From the NCBI GenBank assembly GCA_964019155.1, contig OZ025244.1, positions 38,261,045 through 38,325,044 of the forward strand: a stretch of DNA of 64,000 nt, in the 5' to 3' direction. Positions within the stretch are counted from its first letter, which is position 1; the number at the start of each line of letters is the position of its first letter. This document shows, piece by piece, positions 54,075-64,000 of the stretch. The notes beneath the pieces were generated by a model. The model ran no database searches and was not told the DNA's origin. It saw only the letters and a program-made list of their open reading frames with translations. The position numbers and the translations under genes were made by a program. This DNA comes from Osedax fenrisi (taxonomy: Eukaryota; Annelida; Polychaeta; Sabellida; Siboglinidae).

Positions 54075-56287
54075 ATCTGGTGAGGTAACTCGAGAACCGG
54101 GGTACGTCGCGAAAATATTTTATACCCGATCTTAATAAATTTGCAACAGTATGGTCTTGGTCCGGAAAATTTTTTGAATTTTATACCGCGTACCCCAGAA
54201 AAACCTGAAAAATTGACTTTTTGCCATTAAAATGATTTTTTGTCGTCCAAAATCTTCGGCGTCGCTTTTTTGAAATATTTTTTTTACATTTTTTCGAAGT
54301 ATTTTTTTGAAATTTTTTTGAATTTTTTTTTGAAAATTTTGAAATATTTTTAAAATTTTTTGAAATATTCTTGAAATTTTTTGAAATATTTTTGAAATTT
54401 TTTTGAAATATTTGAAATTATTTTTAACATTTTTTTGAATATTTTTTAAAATGTTTTGATATATTTTTAAATATTTTTAGTAATATGTTTAAACAATTTC
54501 TTAAAATATTTTTAAACATTTTTTTGAAATATTTGTAAACATTTTTTTTAAATTTTTTTAAAATATATTTTGTAATATTATTTATATTTTTTTGTATTTT
54601 TAAAAGATATTATTTGAAATAATTTTTTATATTTTTCAACTAATCGTTGAAATATTATTATTTTAAGATATAATTAAAATATTATAATTATATAATAATT
54701 ATATAAATATTATAAGATAGAAATATTATAAGATATATATAATAATTATATAAATATTATAAGATAGAAATATTATAAGATATAAATATTATACTTTTTA
54801 AAATATTTGTAGAACATTTATAAAAAATATATTTTGCAATATTTGGAAATATTTGTTATATACTAGCAATACAGAATCAGGAATAGCTATAATAAATAAA
54901 TAATATATAGGAAAACAATCAAAAATCGATCAACGCAGGGTGCGGTTTGGGTTTTCTAAATGTATTAAGTAATATTTTGTAATATTGGAAATATGTGTTG
55001 TATTTTTTTTTAAATTTTTTTTTAATATTTTTGAAATATTTTTCCACTAATTTTTGAGATATTAAAAACGATTATTTGTTTAAATTTGTTTGAATTTTAG
55101 CACAAATTTATGTTATTATATATGAAAGGCAGTATCATGAATACTTACTATTCATTGAATAGCCATAATTAATAAATAATAGATAGACAAACTATCAAAC
55201 AACGAGTAAAGCAAAGTTGGGTACGGCAAGAAATTCCAAATCAGGAATAGTTATAATTAATAAATGATTGATACGCAAATAATAAAAAACGAGCAACGCC
55301 GATTTGGAACGGTTTGATTTCAACATATTTTGGAATATTTTAAATATTTGTTTTATTTTTTGAAATATTAAAAAAAATATGTTTCTACATTTGTTTGTAT
55401 TTTAGATAAACTTTATTTAATTGTATATATTAGAAATGTAGAATCAGGAATATCTCTTATTAATAAATAATAAATAGGCAAACACTCAAAAACCGATAAA
55501 TGTCGAGTCGGGTACTGTTTGGATTTGGGTTTAGGTTTGAGTTTTCAACATTTTTTTAAAGCATATTTTGTATTATTTTAAATATTTTTTGTATTTTTAC
55601 AAAATATTTTACGAATAAATCTTAAAAACGAACAACTCTAGATCTACATCGAATATAGTTAGAATTGTTAAATATTAGTTAAAAACAAAATTAAAGATTA
55701 GCTATGCATAATTAGGAATATCTTTAATTAATAATTGATAGGCAAATAATCAAAAATCGAGAAATGTCGGGTTGGGTAGGGCAAGCAATTTAAAATCAAG
55801 AATAGTTATATTTAATTATATGAATAGTTATAATTAATAAATAATAGATAAACGAGTAAAGCAGAGTTGGGTACGGCAAGAAATTCCAAATCAGGAATAG
55901 TTATAATTAATAAATGATAGATAAGCAAATAATAAAAAACCGAGTCGATTTGTAACGGTTTGGGTTTAGATTTTCAACATATTTTGTAATATTTGAAATA
56001 TTTGTTGTATTATATTTTATTATATTATATTTTTTGAAATATTTTTCCACGAATTTTTTAAATATTAAAATATATTTTCTACATTTGTTTGTATGTCAGC
56101 TAACATTTATTTTATTGTATATAAATAATAGTTAGGAAAAAATTAAATATAAATATTTAGTAATGCAGAATAAGTAATAGCTATAATTAATAAATAATAA
56201 TTGGTAAACAATCAAAAACCGAGCAACGCCGGGTCGGGTACGGCTAGTATATATATATAATTAAATAGACTTTCTTTTATATAATAG
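54016..56287 (-). mobile_element. TC...CTAG repeat family, copy C with 41-bp inverted repeat frame
   Basis: The core 54,076-56,247 reads TC...CTAG on the plus strand (tctggtgaggtaactcgaga to gggtcgggtacggctag). Its unit order matches B but with more divergence and extra AT-rich units (54,290-54,800). Like copy D it is framed by inverted ctattatataaaagaaagtc sequences (54,016 and 56,287), with (GT)n beside the TC end and (AT)n beside CTAG. B and C face each other over about 90 bases, giving another palindrome in their conserved 200-base termini. Confidence 0.8.
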
Positions 56288-56800
56288 ATATATCTTTAAA
56301 ATTGATATATAAATGAAACAAATAACTAATTTATTTTATTTTTAAATTAATCATTAATAAGATTTTAATAATAACGAATTTCAGACATTCACTTATTATA
56401 AATATACAAAATTCATACTTATATTAATATTAGGCTACTATAAAATATAATTGTTAAAATAATACTATAAAACATATCTTTAATATTGATATTTAAATGA
56501 AACAAATCAATATTTTTGTAATTATAAAATTAATTATTAATAAACTTTTAATAATAACCCGGGATAATTTGGATAATAACGAATTACAGACATTTACTAA
56601 TTACATATATATATGAAAACTCATACTTATATTAATAATGGGCTACTATAAAATATATCTTTAAAATTGATAAATGAAACAAATAAATATTATATTATAT
56701 AATTATTATAATAATATATAATATAATATATTATTATAATAATTATATATTATTATAATAATTATATAATATAATATTTATTTATATTATATATGGTACC
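56288..56800. other. AT-rich stretch
   Basis: Repeated words (atatctttaaaattgatata, gaaacaaataa, aattacagacatt) occur two or three times in loose tandem, about 140 bases apart. An AT palindrome lies at 56,685-56,790. No gene. Confidence 0.5.
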
Positions 56801-57187
56801 TGGTCAAAAGCTTCGCGATTGATGCGCGATTTGAACGCCCGCAAAACTGTTTATTCGAATTAGTGAATTTACAATAGCGCATATGCTCTGCAAACATATG
56901 TTTGTTTGTACAAATATTTATATTTATATTGTTAGTTATATTCACTTGTTTGGTTTGGTTTGGTTTGGTTGGGTTTAGTTTTGCTATTGCTAGGTCTTTT
57001 TAGCTGCATTACATCCTGAGTGAATTTATAAAACACATATATATATATAATTAATGATAAGCAGTTTCATGTATGATAGTCTATAAATAGACATGCTCTA
57101 ATTATAATGGCCAATCAAACGCTATTGTAAAATCACTAATTCCAATAAACAAGTTTGCGGGCGTTCAAATCGCCTAGCTTTTGACCA
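56801..57187. mobile_element. MITE with tggtcaaaagc ends
   Basis: The left end tggtcaaaagcttcgcgatt and the inverted right end tggtcaaaagctaggcgatt continue as matching arms of about 80 bases (gatttgaacgcccgcaaa, gaattagtga, ttacaatagcg). The left arm has an extra 11 or so bases (a duplicated gcgatt). The interior has ggtttggtttggttt. 387 bp, no open frame; target duplication unclear. Confidence 0.8.
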
Positions 57188-57580
57188 TAATCCTAATATA
57201 TTGTTACAATAAATATTATTTTAATTGTATTAAAAACTGATCAGTACTATACTATACCGAGTACTATACAGTATATATTGTTATACAAATTTGATAATAA
57301 TGATAATTGTAGGGTTAATATAAGCAATGGTAATCATATTTATTATACATTTTTGATTGAATTTTAATTGCATCTACTAGATATTTTTTTAGAAAAAACA
57401 GATAAAATAAATTAAACTGCATTCTGATCAAGTATTTATATTTATACCAAATACATAATTACATCGGTAAATAACACATAATTATTAATTACACTTTCAT
57501 GATAAATACATTACTAAATAGTTTTCATTTCTTGGTTAAATATTATCTATGTTATATTATATTTATCAAATTAATTACAG

Positions 57581-57772
57581 AATGAAGAAAGGCTCGCAAT
57601 TCAAGGGAAGGAATCGTTTCTTGCCTTACCAAGGCTCGTAAAACCATTTCAAGTATCAAATGTGTCAGAAGAAGAAGACAATTTCAATAGTAGGCATCAC
57701 GAGTGCGAGAATGGCAAGTCAGCGTCATTTGGATTTCTCAAGACAAGATATCTGATATTATTAAAACGATAA
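57581..57772 (+). CDS. possible terminal exon of an unrecognised gene
   Basis: After the acceptor tatcaaattaattacag, one frame is open for 63 codons to TAA: NEERLAIQGKESFLALPRLV, KPFQVSNVSEEEDN, then FNSRHHECENGKSASFGF and LKTRYLILLKR. In a region of about 80% A+T this stretch is distinctly richer in G+C with varied amino acids. A tattaaataa sequence follows near 57,822 and could serve polyadenylation. I do not recognise the product, and no upstream exon was identified. Confidence 0.35.
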   Translation, partial: NEERLAIQGKESFLALPRLVKPFQVSNVSEEEDNFNSRHHECENGKSASFGFLKTRYLILLKR

Positions 57773-60700
57773 GATACAGAGTTCCATAATCTACACTTGC
57801 ATTGTTGTTTGATTTATATTAAATAATATATATATATATATAATTATGATGACAATGTTATATTATGGCATGTAAGATCTAATAATGATATTATATATAA
57901 TATAATCAAGAGATATGAAGTAGATTTAAGAAATATAAATATCAATATGATAGATTTTATTTAAAATAAATAATGATAAAAGTAATAAACTATTTTTTAT
58001 TTCAAAAAATTTAAATTTATATATAAAAAATTAACTATATATCAAATAAATTATTTCAACAAATGATCATTAATTGTAAAGTAATTTTATATGCATCGTA
58101 TACATTATATTATATTATATTCATCTAATAGTTTTCGTTAGATAAGCTTTTCTGCAATTCTTCCAATCTGTTATATATATATTATAATAACAAATAGAAT
58201 ATGTAATAAATAAAATATGATTATTTTCTTTCTATTAAATAAATATACTTTAATTAGCTTTCTAATTATGGGGGAACAATTATAGGGAAAGGGTTTGTTG
58301 TGAAAGAGTAGTTGGATTTAATAATGATTTAGATATGTCAGTGTTGTAAGGCAGTCTAGCTGTAGTAAGGGATATATGAGTGATTAGTAGTCTATGATTT
58401 GGCATAGTAGCAGTAGTTACTATAAAGGTTCTTCGTTCAATTTATATAATTTAAATAATAATTAAAATGTAGTGTGATCTATAGATGTTGTTAATTTTAA
58501 TAAATGTATTTGAAATATTGGAGTTATATCAAAGTTTATTTTTCTAATAAAATATTAGTATTTAAACCTTTAAATGATAATTAGGTGTTGATAGCTTTTA
58601 TTGGTTTTTGCAAGTCCCTAGTTCCACAAGATATACATGTATTATTTCATAATAGGGGGGCCGTAATGTTGCCGACTCCTCATCGTATACACTTTTTTAT
58701 TAAGATGTGTCTTTCTCTAAATATAATTTGAATGCATTAATTATAATGTATAATTGAATAATAATCATAATACTGTAGTTTAAAATTAAATTAAAAAATG
58801 TCAAGTAATTTCTGTTTTATATATATTAACATTTTATAATGTGCATATTGATAAATGAACAAAATAATACTTAATAAATATAAAATTAATTATTAGCTTT
58901 ATATTAAAATATATAATTTTATTATAACATATTATATCATATTGTAAGTTTATATATAACATGTATATTGAACTACATGGAATATTGTTATTCTATATGT
59001 ATTTATTATTCTAATATATATCAAAATTGTATACAAATATTAATATATAATAATATGTTGCATAACATATCTGATTTCAATGAATTAAATTTAATATATT
59101 TATTTATTTTATATTATAATTTTAATACTATACATGTATATGTATTTACTAAATTATATTTGAATACTGTAATATTTATTAGAATTATAGAATGATATAT
59201 ATTCATTATATAAACTATTATTCTTATAAATGTGAATTGTATTAAAATGCAATGCTAATTATGTAATTAGAATGTATTCTATTAATCTTTTATGAGTCTG
59301 AATATACTGGTCAGTACAGTGTTACTAAATAGTCATATGGATATTGATTTTACTTTGATCTTTTATTTTGAATATACTGGTATAAAACAATTATAAAAGT
59401 ATAGAGTCAATATAGTAATTAATTTTACATTATGACTAATATTCTTTATCTTATTTTTCAGTATACCATATTTTTCATATTTCCATTTTTATATAAGAGT
59501 GAAATACATTTAATAATAAAATATATTATGAATCTATATTTTAAGAATGTATTTCTACCTTTTCATATATTACTTTTAATAATATATATAGTTGATATTA
59601 ATGATAAATAGATATCAATATAACACTGTGATATTTATTTAATATATATATCCATTATGAAAATTGTTCACATGTAGATTACTAAATTACATTATAAAAT
59701 TAAAATCACTACTAGATATAATTAATCTAAATATGAGACATATATCAATGTGTAAATCAACATGTAATATAAATTATCTAATCAACTATGAATAAAATCT
59801 CATAATAAGTATTATTCAATAAACTTGATATATATATGTGTATGTAATATGTATATATTTTGTTATTTAGAAATAAATTTATAAAAATTACTAAAGTACC
59901 TACTCTATATATATATATATATGTGTGTGTGCGACAAAATATAATACGGTTCTTTGAGATTTCTAGAAATAAATTTACACCATATCGTCCAATATTAATA
60001 CCTCATATATATATAATAGAATATAATATTGATAACAAAATTATGCTGATATTGTAAGTATATAATAGGTTGAAGTCAATGCGTAGGGAAAAAGTTAAAT
60101 CGTACACTTAGTTTAAGTATATTTTACTGTTTTTTTGGTACAAAATTATGGTATTATATATAAACAGTATTGGTAAGACTATATGGAGCGATTATCAATA
60201 CTATTCGATTCTAAAGTGTACAAGTGCTATTTATATAGTATATAGAGAGATTAAATTTAATAGTTGCATAAGATTGTATATAATAGAGCATTCAAAAGTT
60301 GTTTATCATAGTTTTTTATTTACTATATTAAAAATGTTAGCCATTAATCTCGTACGACTTATTAAATTTAGTTTATTTTATAAGTGTTGTATATAAATTT
60401 GATAGCAAAATTGTCTAAATTTCTCCTCTATAGATTATAGTCTTTATTTATATTAATATATTATATTTGGAATCAATATTGCAATCAATGAAATTATAAA
60501 TATTTGAATAATAATGAATGATTATTAAATAAACTTAATTGAATAAGTCGTCCGAGATTACTTAAAAAGTCTTACAAATTTACTAAATAAGTCGTACGAG
60601 ATTACTGGTATTCTTAGAATGACTATTAACTACTAATATTTAATAAAAATAAATAATAATATTATATTTAATGACTTACATATAATATATTATAGTTAAA

Positions 60701-61100
60701 TTTAACAGGTTCTAAAATATAGAAACATACATAGTATTATCAATTATAAAATAATGGAAGCAATATTATTTTTAAAATATAGTTACAAAGGTACATCTAA
60801 ATATATGTAACGTATACTATAATATTGTAGTATTATACTAAATATATTAATCATAATTTAATTATATATTAATTAAATTAAAATGACATGAGTTAAATAT
60901 TTATAGTTGGTTACATTTAAAGAATAATGCATACGATATGAATTATCGTATAAAGCTTCACTTATATTAATATATAATTGTAATATCTATATATGTAATA
61001 TAATATAATATATCGGAGTAATAGCAGCAGATATTAAATATATTTCATATTTAAATTAGAATCTAAATTATTGAGATTATTAATATCCTTCTAAATAGAA
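57773..61100. other. AT-rich non-coding stretch
   Basis: No supported gene. The open frames at 58,968-59,195, 59,860-60,057 and 60,148-60,396 use almost only A/T-rich codons and have no motif. A minus-strand frame open from about 58,445 to 58,290 is richer in Thr, Leu and Pro and could be a LINE or exon relic, but I cannot place it. Short (AT)n/(GT)n at 59,908-59,932. Confidence 0.5.
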
Positions 61101-61103
61101 AAT

Positions 61104-61315
61104 CGAAATTGGTATACCTTTTATATGCTTATAATTACTATACTTAACAGTGCAAACACATATATTTATAAGAAAATTTGACAGTTATAATTTTATTATT
61201 ATATCTATTCGAAATTGGTATACCTTTTATATGCTTATAATTACTATACTTAACAGTGCAAACACATATATTTATAAGAAAATTTGACAGTTATAATTTT
61301 ATTATTATATCTATT
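61104..61315. repeat. perfect 106-bp tandem duplication
   Basis: The block starting cgaaattggtatacctttta and ending ttattattatatctatt occurs twice in succession (61,104-61,209 and 61,210-61,315) with no difference that I can see. No coding content. Confidence 0.95.
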
Positions 61316-62090
61316 TTAAATTATAATTGAAGAAAGTATAATGAATAAAATATAAACACTAATTTCTAGAATATTATATTCAATATATATATATATATTT
61401 CTAATATATTATATTATTTATAAATAATTATAATTATCATACTTATTATATAATGTAGTCAAACTTGTGACAAAACTATAAAACCTATGCAATTTTAAAT
61501 TGAATTTAGCGATTTATTTAGAATAACTTATTTCGTTATTTAGAGCCCTAACGTGATTCTATTTTTTAATATTGACATCTATAACTCTTTTAAATTATAA
61601 TATAATAGTATATAGTTTAATTATTTATACACACTGGCTATATTTCATCACGCTCTGATATAATTGTTAAATTATTAAATAAATATATAATTTTAATATT
61701 TAATTTATAATTATTATATTTCTAATTATTATAGTAATAAAGTATTACGGGTTAAAATATCTAAACATAAAAACAAATAATATAATAATACTAACAGACA
61801 AAATATTTCTTTTATAATATCCGATTTATTGAATTAATTGCTTTGTCGTAATTATAATATTTTAGTTTTTTTTAAACATTTTGATCAAATTATCACATTT
61901 GCTGGTGTTATTCTTTATTATATGATATTTGTTTAAAGTATTGTCCAAACATAATTGAAATTAAACGTATAGGAATCTTCGTTAAATCTAAGTTTGCAGT
62001 TTTGCATGATAATTGAACGTAAATGATCATTTTTATTTAATTAATTTGAAATTATAATTTGTGTTATTATTTACATTTATAATCATCATT
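61316..62090. other. AT-rich non-coding stretch
   Basis: No gene or element recognised; an (AT)n tract at 61,385-61,399. Confidence 0.5.
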
Positions 62091-62440
62091 ATCTGTGTAA
62101 AGTTCGCCTCGGTTCACTGATTTAGGGTCAATTTGTCGCATTTACTAGTGATGAATCATATTCCCCTGTCACATTACAATTCCCCCATATGACTCGTGAC
62201 AATTCCCCTTCGAAATCGACGGGGACGATTGTCAATCAACTGCGCAATGTATTTAGATAGGAGTTTATCACGTGACTTTTCCCCTGAGGCGGGCGTTTAG
62301 CGTTACAAAACCGCAGCCTCTAATGTATATCAAAGATTTTCCGAAAAATTTTCCGCAAAATCATTGTGTATATGCTCCTTTCCATAGAGAACGAAGTGAC
62401 TTCATTCTCTATGCTCCTTTCCCTCTCGGCTGCTATTATT
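62091..62440. other. G+C-richer island with a near-perfect palindrome
   Basis: Unlike its flanks, this stretch is rich in C and G (cattcccctgtcac, gacaattccccttcgaaatc, ctgaggcgggcg). At 62,383-62,413 lies a 31-base near-palindrome, catagagaacgaagt and its inverse, inside two copies of atgctcctttcc. The minus strand shares gaggctgcggttttgtaacg with 44.71 kb. No exon or open frame is convincing, so it may be a dispersed repeat, promoter or exon edge. Confidence 0.4.
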
Positions 62441-63352
62441 GTTTAAATATTTATTTGAATATTTTTACTATTTAATCTATGTTTTGTCAATATTAACATC
62501 ATAAAGTTAGTATATAATTATTTATATATATACATATAAAACATGTTTCATATATGAAAATATACATATACATATATTATACATATATAATTAGTAAAAA
62601 CCCATAATTGGGTAAAAACGTATAATTTATATTATGTAAATTAATATATTATTATTTAATAATAATATTATTATAATAATTTAATTAAATAAATAATAAT
62701 TATAATTACTTTATAATTATTTATTTGTAAGTCTTATAATAAGGTAACCTTAAATGTTACTTTTTATTGTATTTCATTAATACTATCATTATGATAGTAT
62801 GTTACTATGATAATCATAGTAACTATGGTATCATTAGTTTTATTAGAGTTTAAATTACTTATTTATCTATTACAATATTATTATTTAACATCAGTTAATA
62901 ATATTCGTGATATATTTAATTATTAAATTAATATAATTATTATATTATATATATCACGAATAATAATTATAATAATATTTAATATTATATTATATATTAT
63001 ATATATAATAAATAGAAATATTATCGTGCATTATATATTATATAGTGATATCTACGTAGGATATAAAGGTTATATCATTTATATATAAATTATATCATAT
63101 AAATGTATATAATTTATATCATATAAATTTACTAATATAGATAAACTTTATAATAAAGTGATACACGTTTCGTTTGGATTATATAAAATAATATTGTATA
63201 CTAATTTATAAGGTAAGTTAGAAGTATTCACACTAATATCATTTACAAATACTAATTGAATAAGTTGTATTAGTCTTTACATTACTTCTTAATTTAACTC
63301 ATATAGTCTAACTTAGCAAATAATCTACTATGTAGCGATATAATTGCACTTT

Positions 63353-63390
<38 letters not shown>

Positions 63391-64000
63391 CTAATTGCAT
63401 ATATATCACAAATATTTATAACGACAGTGCAATTCTATATTATAATATATTTTATTAATATGTTCAAGTTAACAATTCAAATAATACGTAGAAGTAATTT
63501 AAACACTATTTATAAATGATACGTATTGTAATGAGTAATCAATATGTTTTATCAATGAATAATTACATCATAAACTAGGGTAAAATATTATTTTTACATA
63601 ATCTAATCTAAACGTGTTAATCATTTTATAACTTCTAAAGAGAGCGTATCATCAAATATAATGCATACTAATCTTGTAATTATATTTATATATAAAAAAT
63701 ATTTATAACAACAGTAACATTTTAAATTATAATATATTTTAGTAATAAGTGGAAGCTATACAATATGAATTTAATTTAAAAATAATATATACTTATTATT
63801 ATAAGTAAAAACTTCGAATTAATAATTTATAGAATATAATTTTATTTAACTAAATAAAACTTATACAATAATAGTTATATTTAATAGAATATAATTATTA
63901 TTATTAAATGGTGATATTGAATATAATATACTCTAATTAATTAGATAAGTTACAATCTATTTATTATAATCTAAGTAAGTAATAGGTATTATATAAGTAA
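62441..64000. other. AT-rich non-coding stretch
   Basis: No gene found. It contains inverted AT-rich words (for example atatcacgaataataatta near 62,950 against ttaataatattcgtgatata near 62,900) and an (AT)n tract at 63,355-63,382. Confidence 0.5.

Noticed and set aside
53675..54088. Lysine/phenylalanine-rich frames at 49,272-49,526 and 53,675-54,088
   Set aside because: They read through atatttcaaaaa repeats and the conserved terminus of the TC...CTAG family. The 'conservation' is that of the repeat, and the second one runs on into CA/GT repeats.
44995..56287. Centromeric or simple satellite array
   Set aside because: Unit length and sequence vary widely, copies have fixed and conserved ends, and they occur in both orientations with internal deletions, which fits mobile elements better.
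58968..60396. Three open frames of 65-82 codons
   Set aside because: Codons are almost entirely A/T-rich (Ile, Tyr, Asn, Leu), with no motif, no splice context and the same composition as the surroundings.

Overview
The window looks like eukaryotic, almost certainly invertebrate metazoan, nuclear DNA. It is very AT-rich, full of (AT)n and trinucleotide arrays, and littered with non-LTR retrotransposons (LINEs), palindromic MITE-like elements and one large cluster of TC...CTAG-ended repeats. Coding sequence appears as short exons, clearly richer in G+C than their surroundings, bounded by GT...AG signals. I cannot name the species. There is no sign of bacterial operons, CRISPR or rRNA.

Layout. 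0-7 kb: four LINE remnants or copies: a CR1/L2-type 3' end, a broken RTE/BovB-like copy, and a 5'-truncated copy bracketed by GAT repeats. 7.1-7.55 kb: a GTTAAC minisatellite headed by a 22-bp palindrome. 8.5-13.04 kb, minus strand: a host gene for a secreted leucine-rich-repeat protein, with a signal-peptide exon (13,038-12,934) and an LRR exon (9,326-8,552). Its 3.6-kb intron has absorbed a 400-bp TAA array, a pogo/Tc1-like MITE and a LINE tail. 13.18-13.66 kb: a foldback element just upstream of that gene. 14.2-21.4 kb: a nearly complete CR1/L2-like LINE (15.6-19.8 kb) that appears to split an older LINE. Its ORF1 and ORF2 share one reading frame and are separated by a single TGA. 21.5-24.7 kb: a TA-flanked MITE and decayed LINEs. 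24.83-26.48 kb: a 1.66-kb almost pure TAG array. 27-38 kb: mostly AT-rich sequence with an RTE-like relic (29.2-30.2 kb) and a LINE 3' end between two TTA arrays (32.7-35.1 kb).

38.0-43.2 kb, plus strand: a second host gene that I reconstruct from six exons whose splice phases all agree. It encodes a signal peptide followed by three cysteine-rich EB/EGF-like modules. One intron holds a 249-bp hairpin MITE and a LINE tail. The last intron is a 1.4-kb CTACTACCTGA minisatellite in which I see no AG dinucleotide before the acceptor. 44.1-44.64 kb: a long palindrome. 45.0-56.3 kb: at least five copies of one repeat family in both orientations (TC start, CTAG end, body of iterated copies of its own CTAG end), forming kilobase-scale palindromes. 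56.8-57.2 kb: another MITE. 57.58-57.77 kb: a possible terminal exon of an unknown gene. 57.8-64 kb: almost featureless AT-rich DNA with one 106-bp perfect tandem duplication and a small G+C-richer island at 62.1-62.4 kb.

The two gene models are unrelated to each other but alike in style: short secreted-protein exons scattered among transposons, with trinucleotide arrays close to splice sites. Most of the remaining sequence is mobile-element debris.
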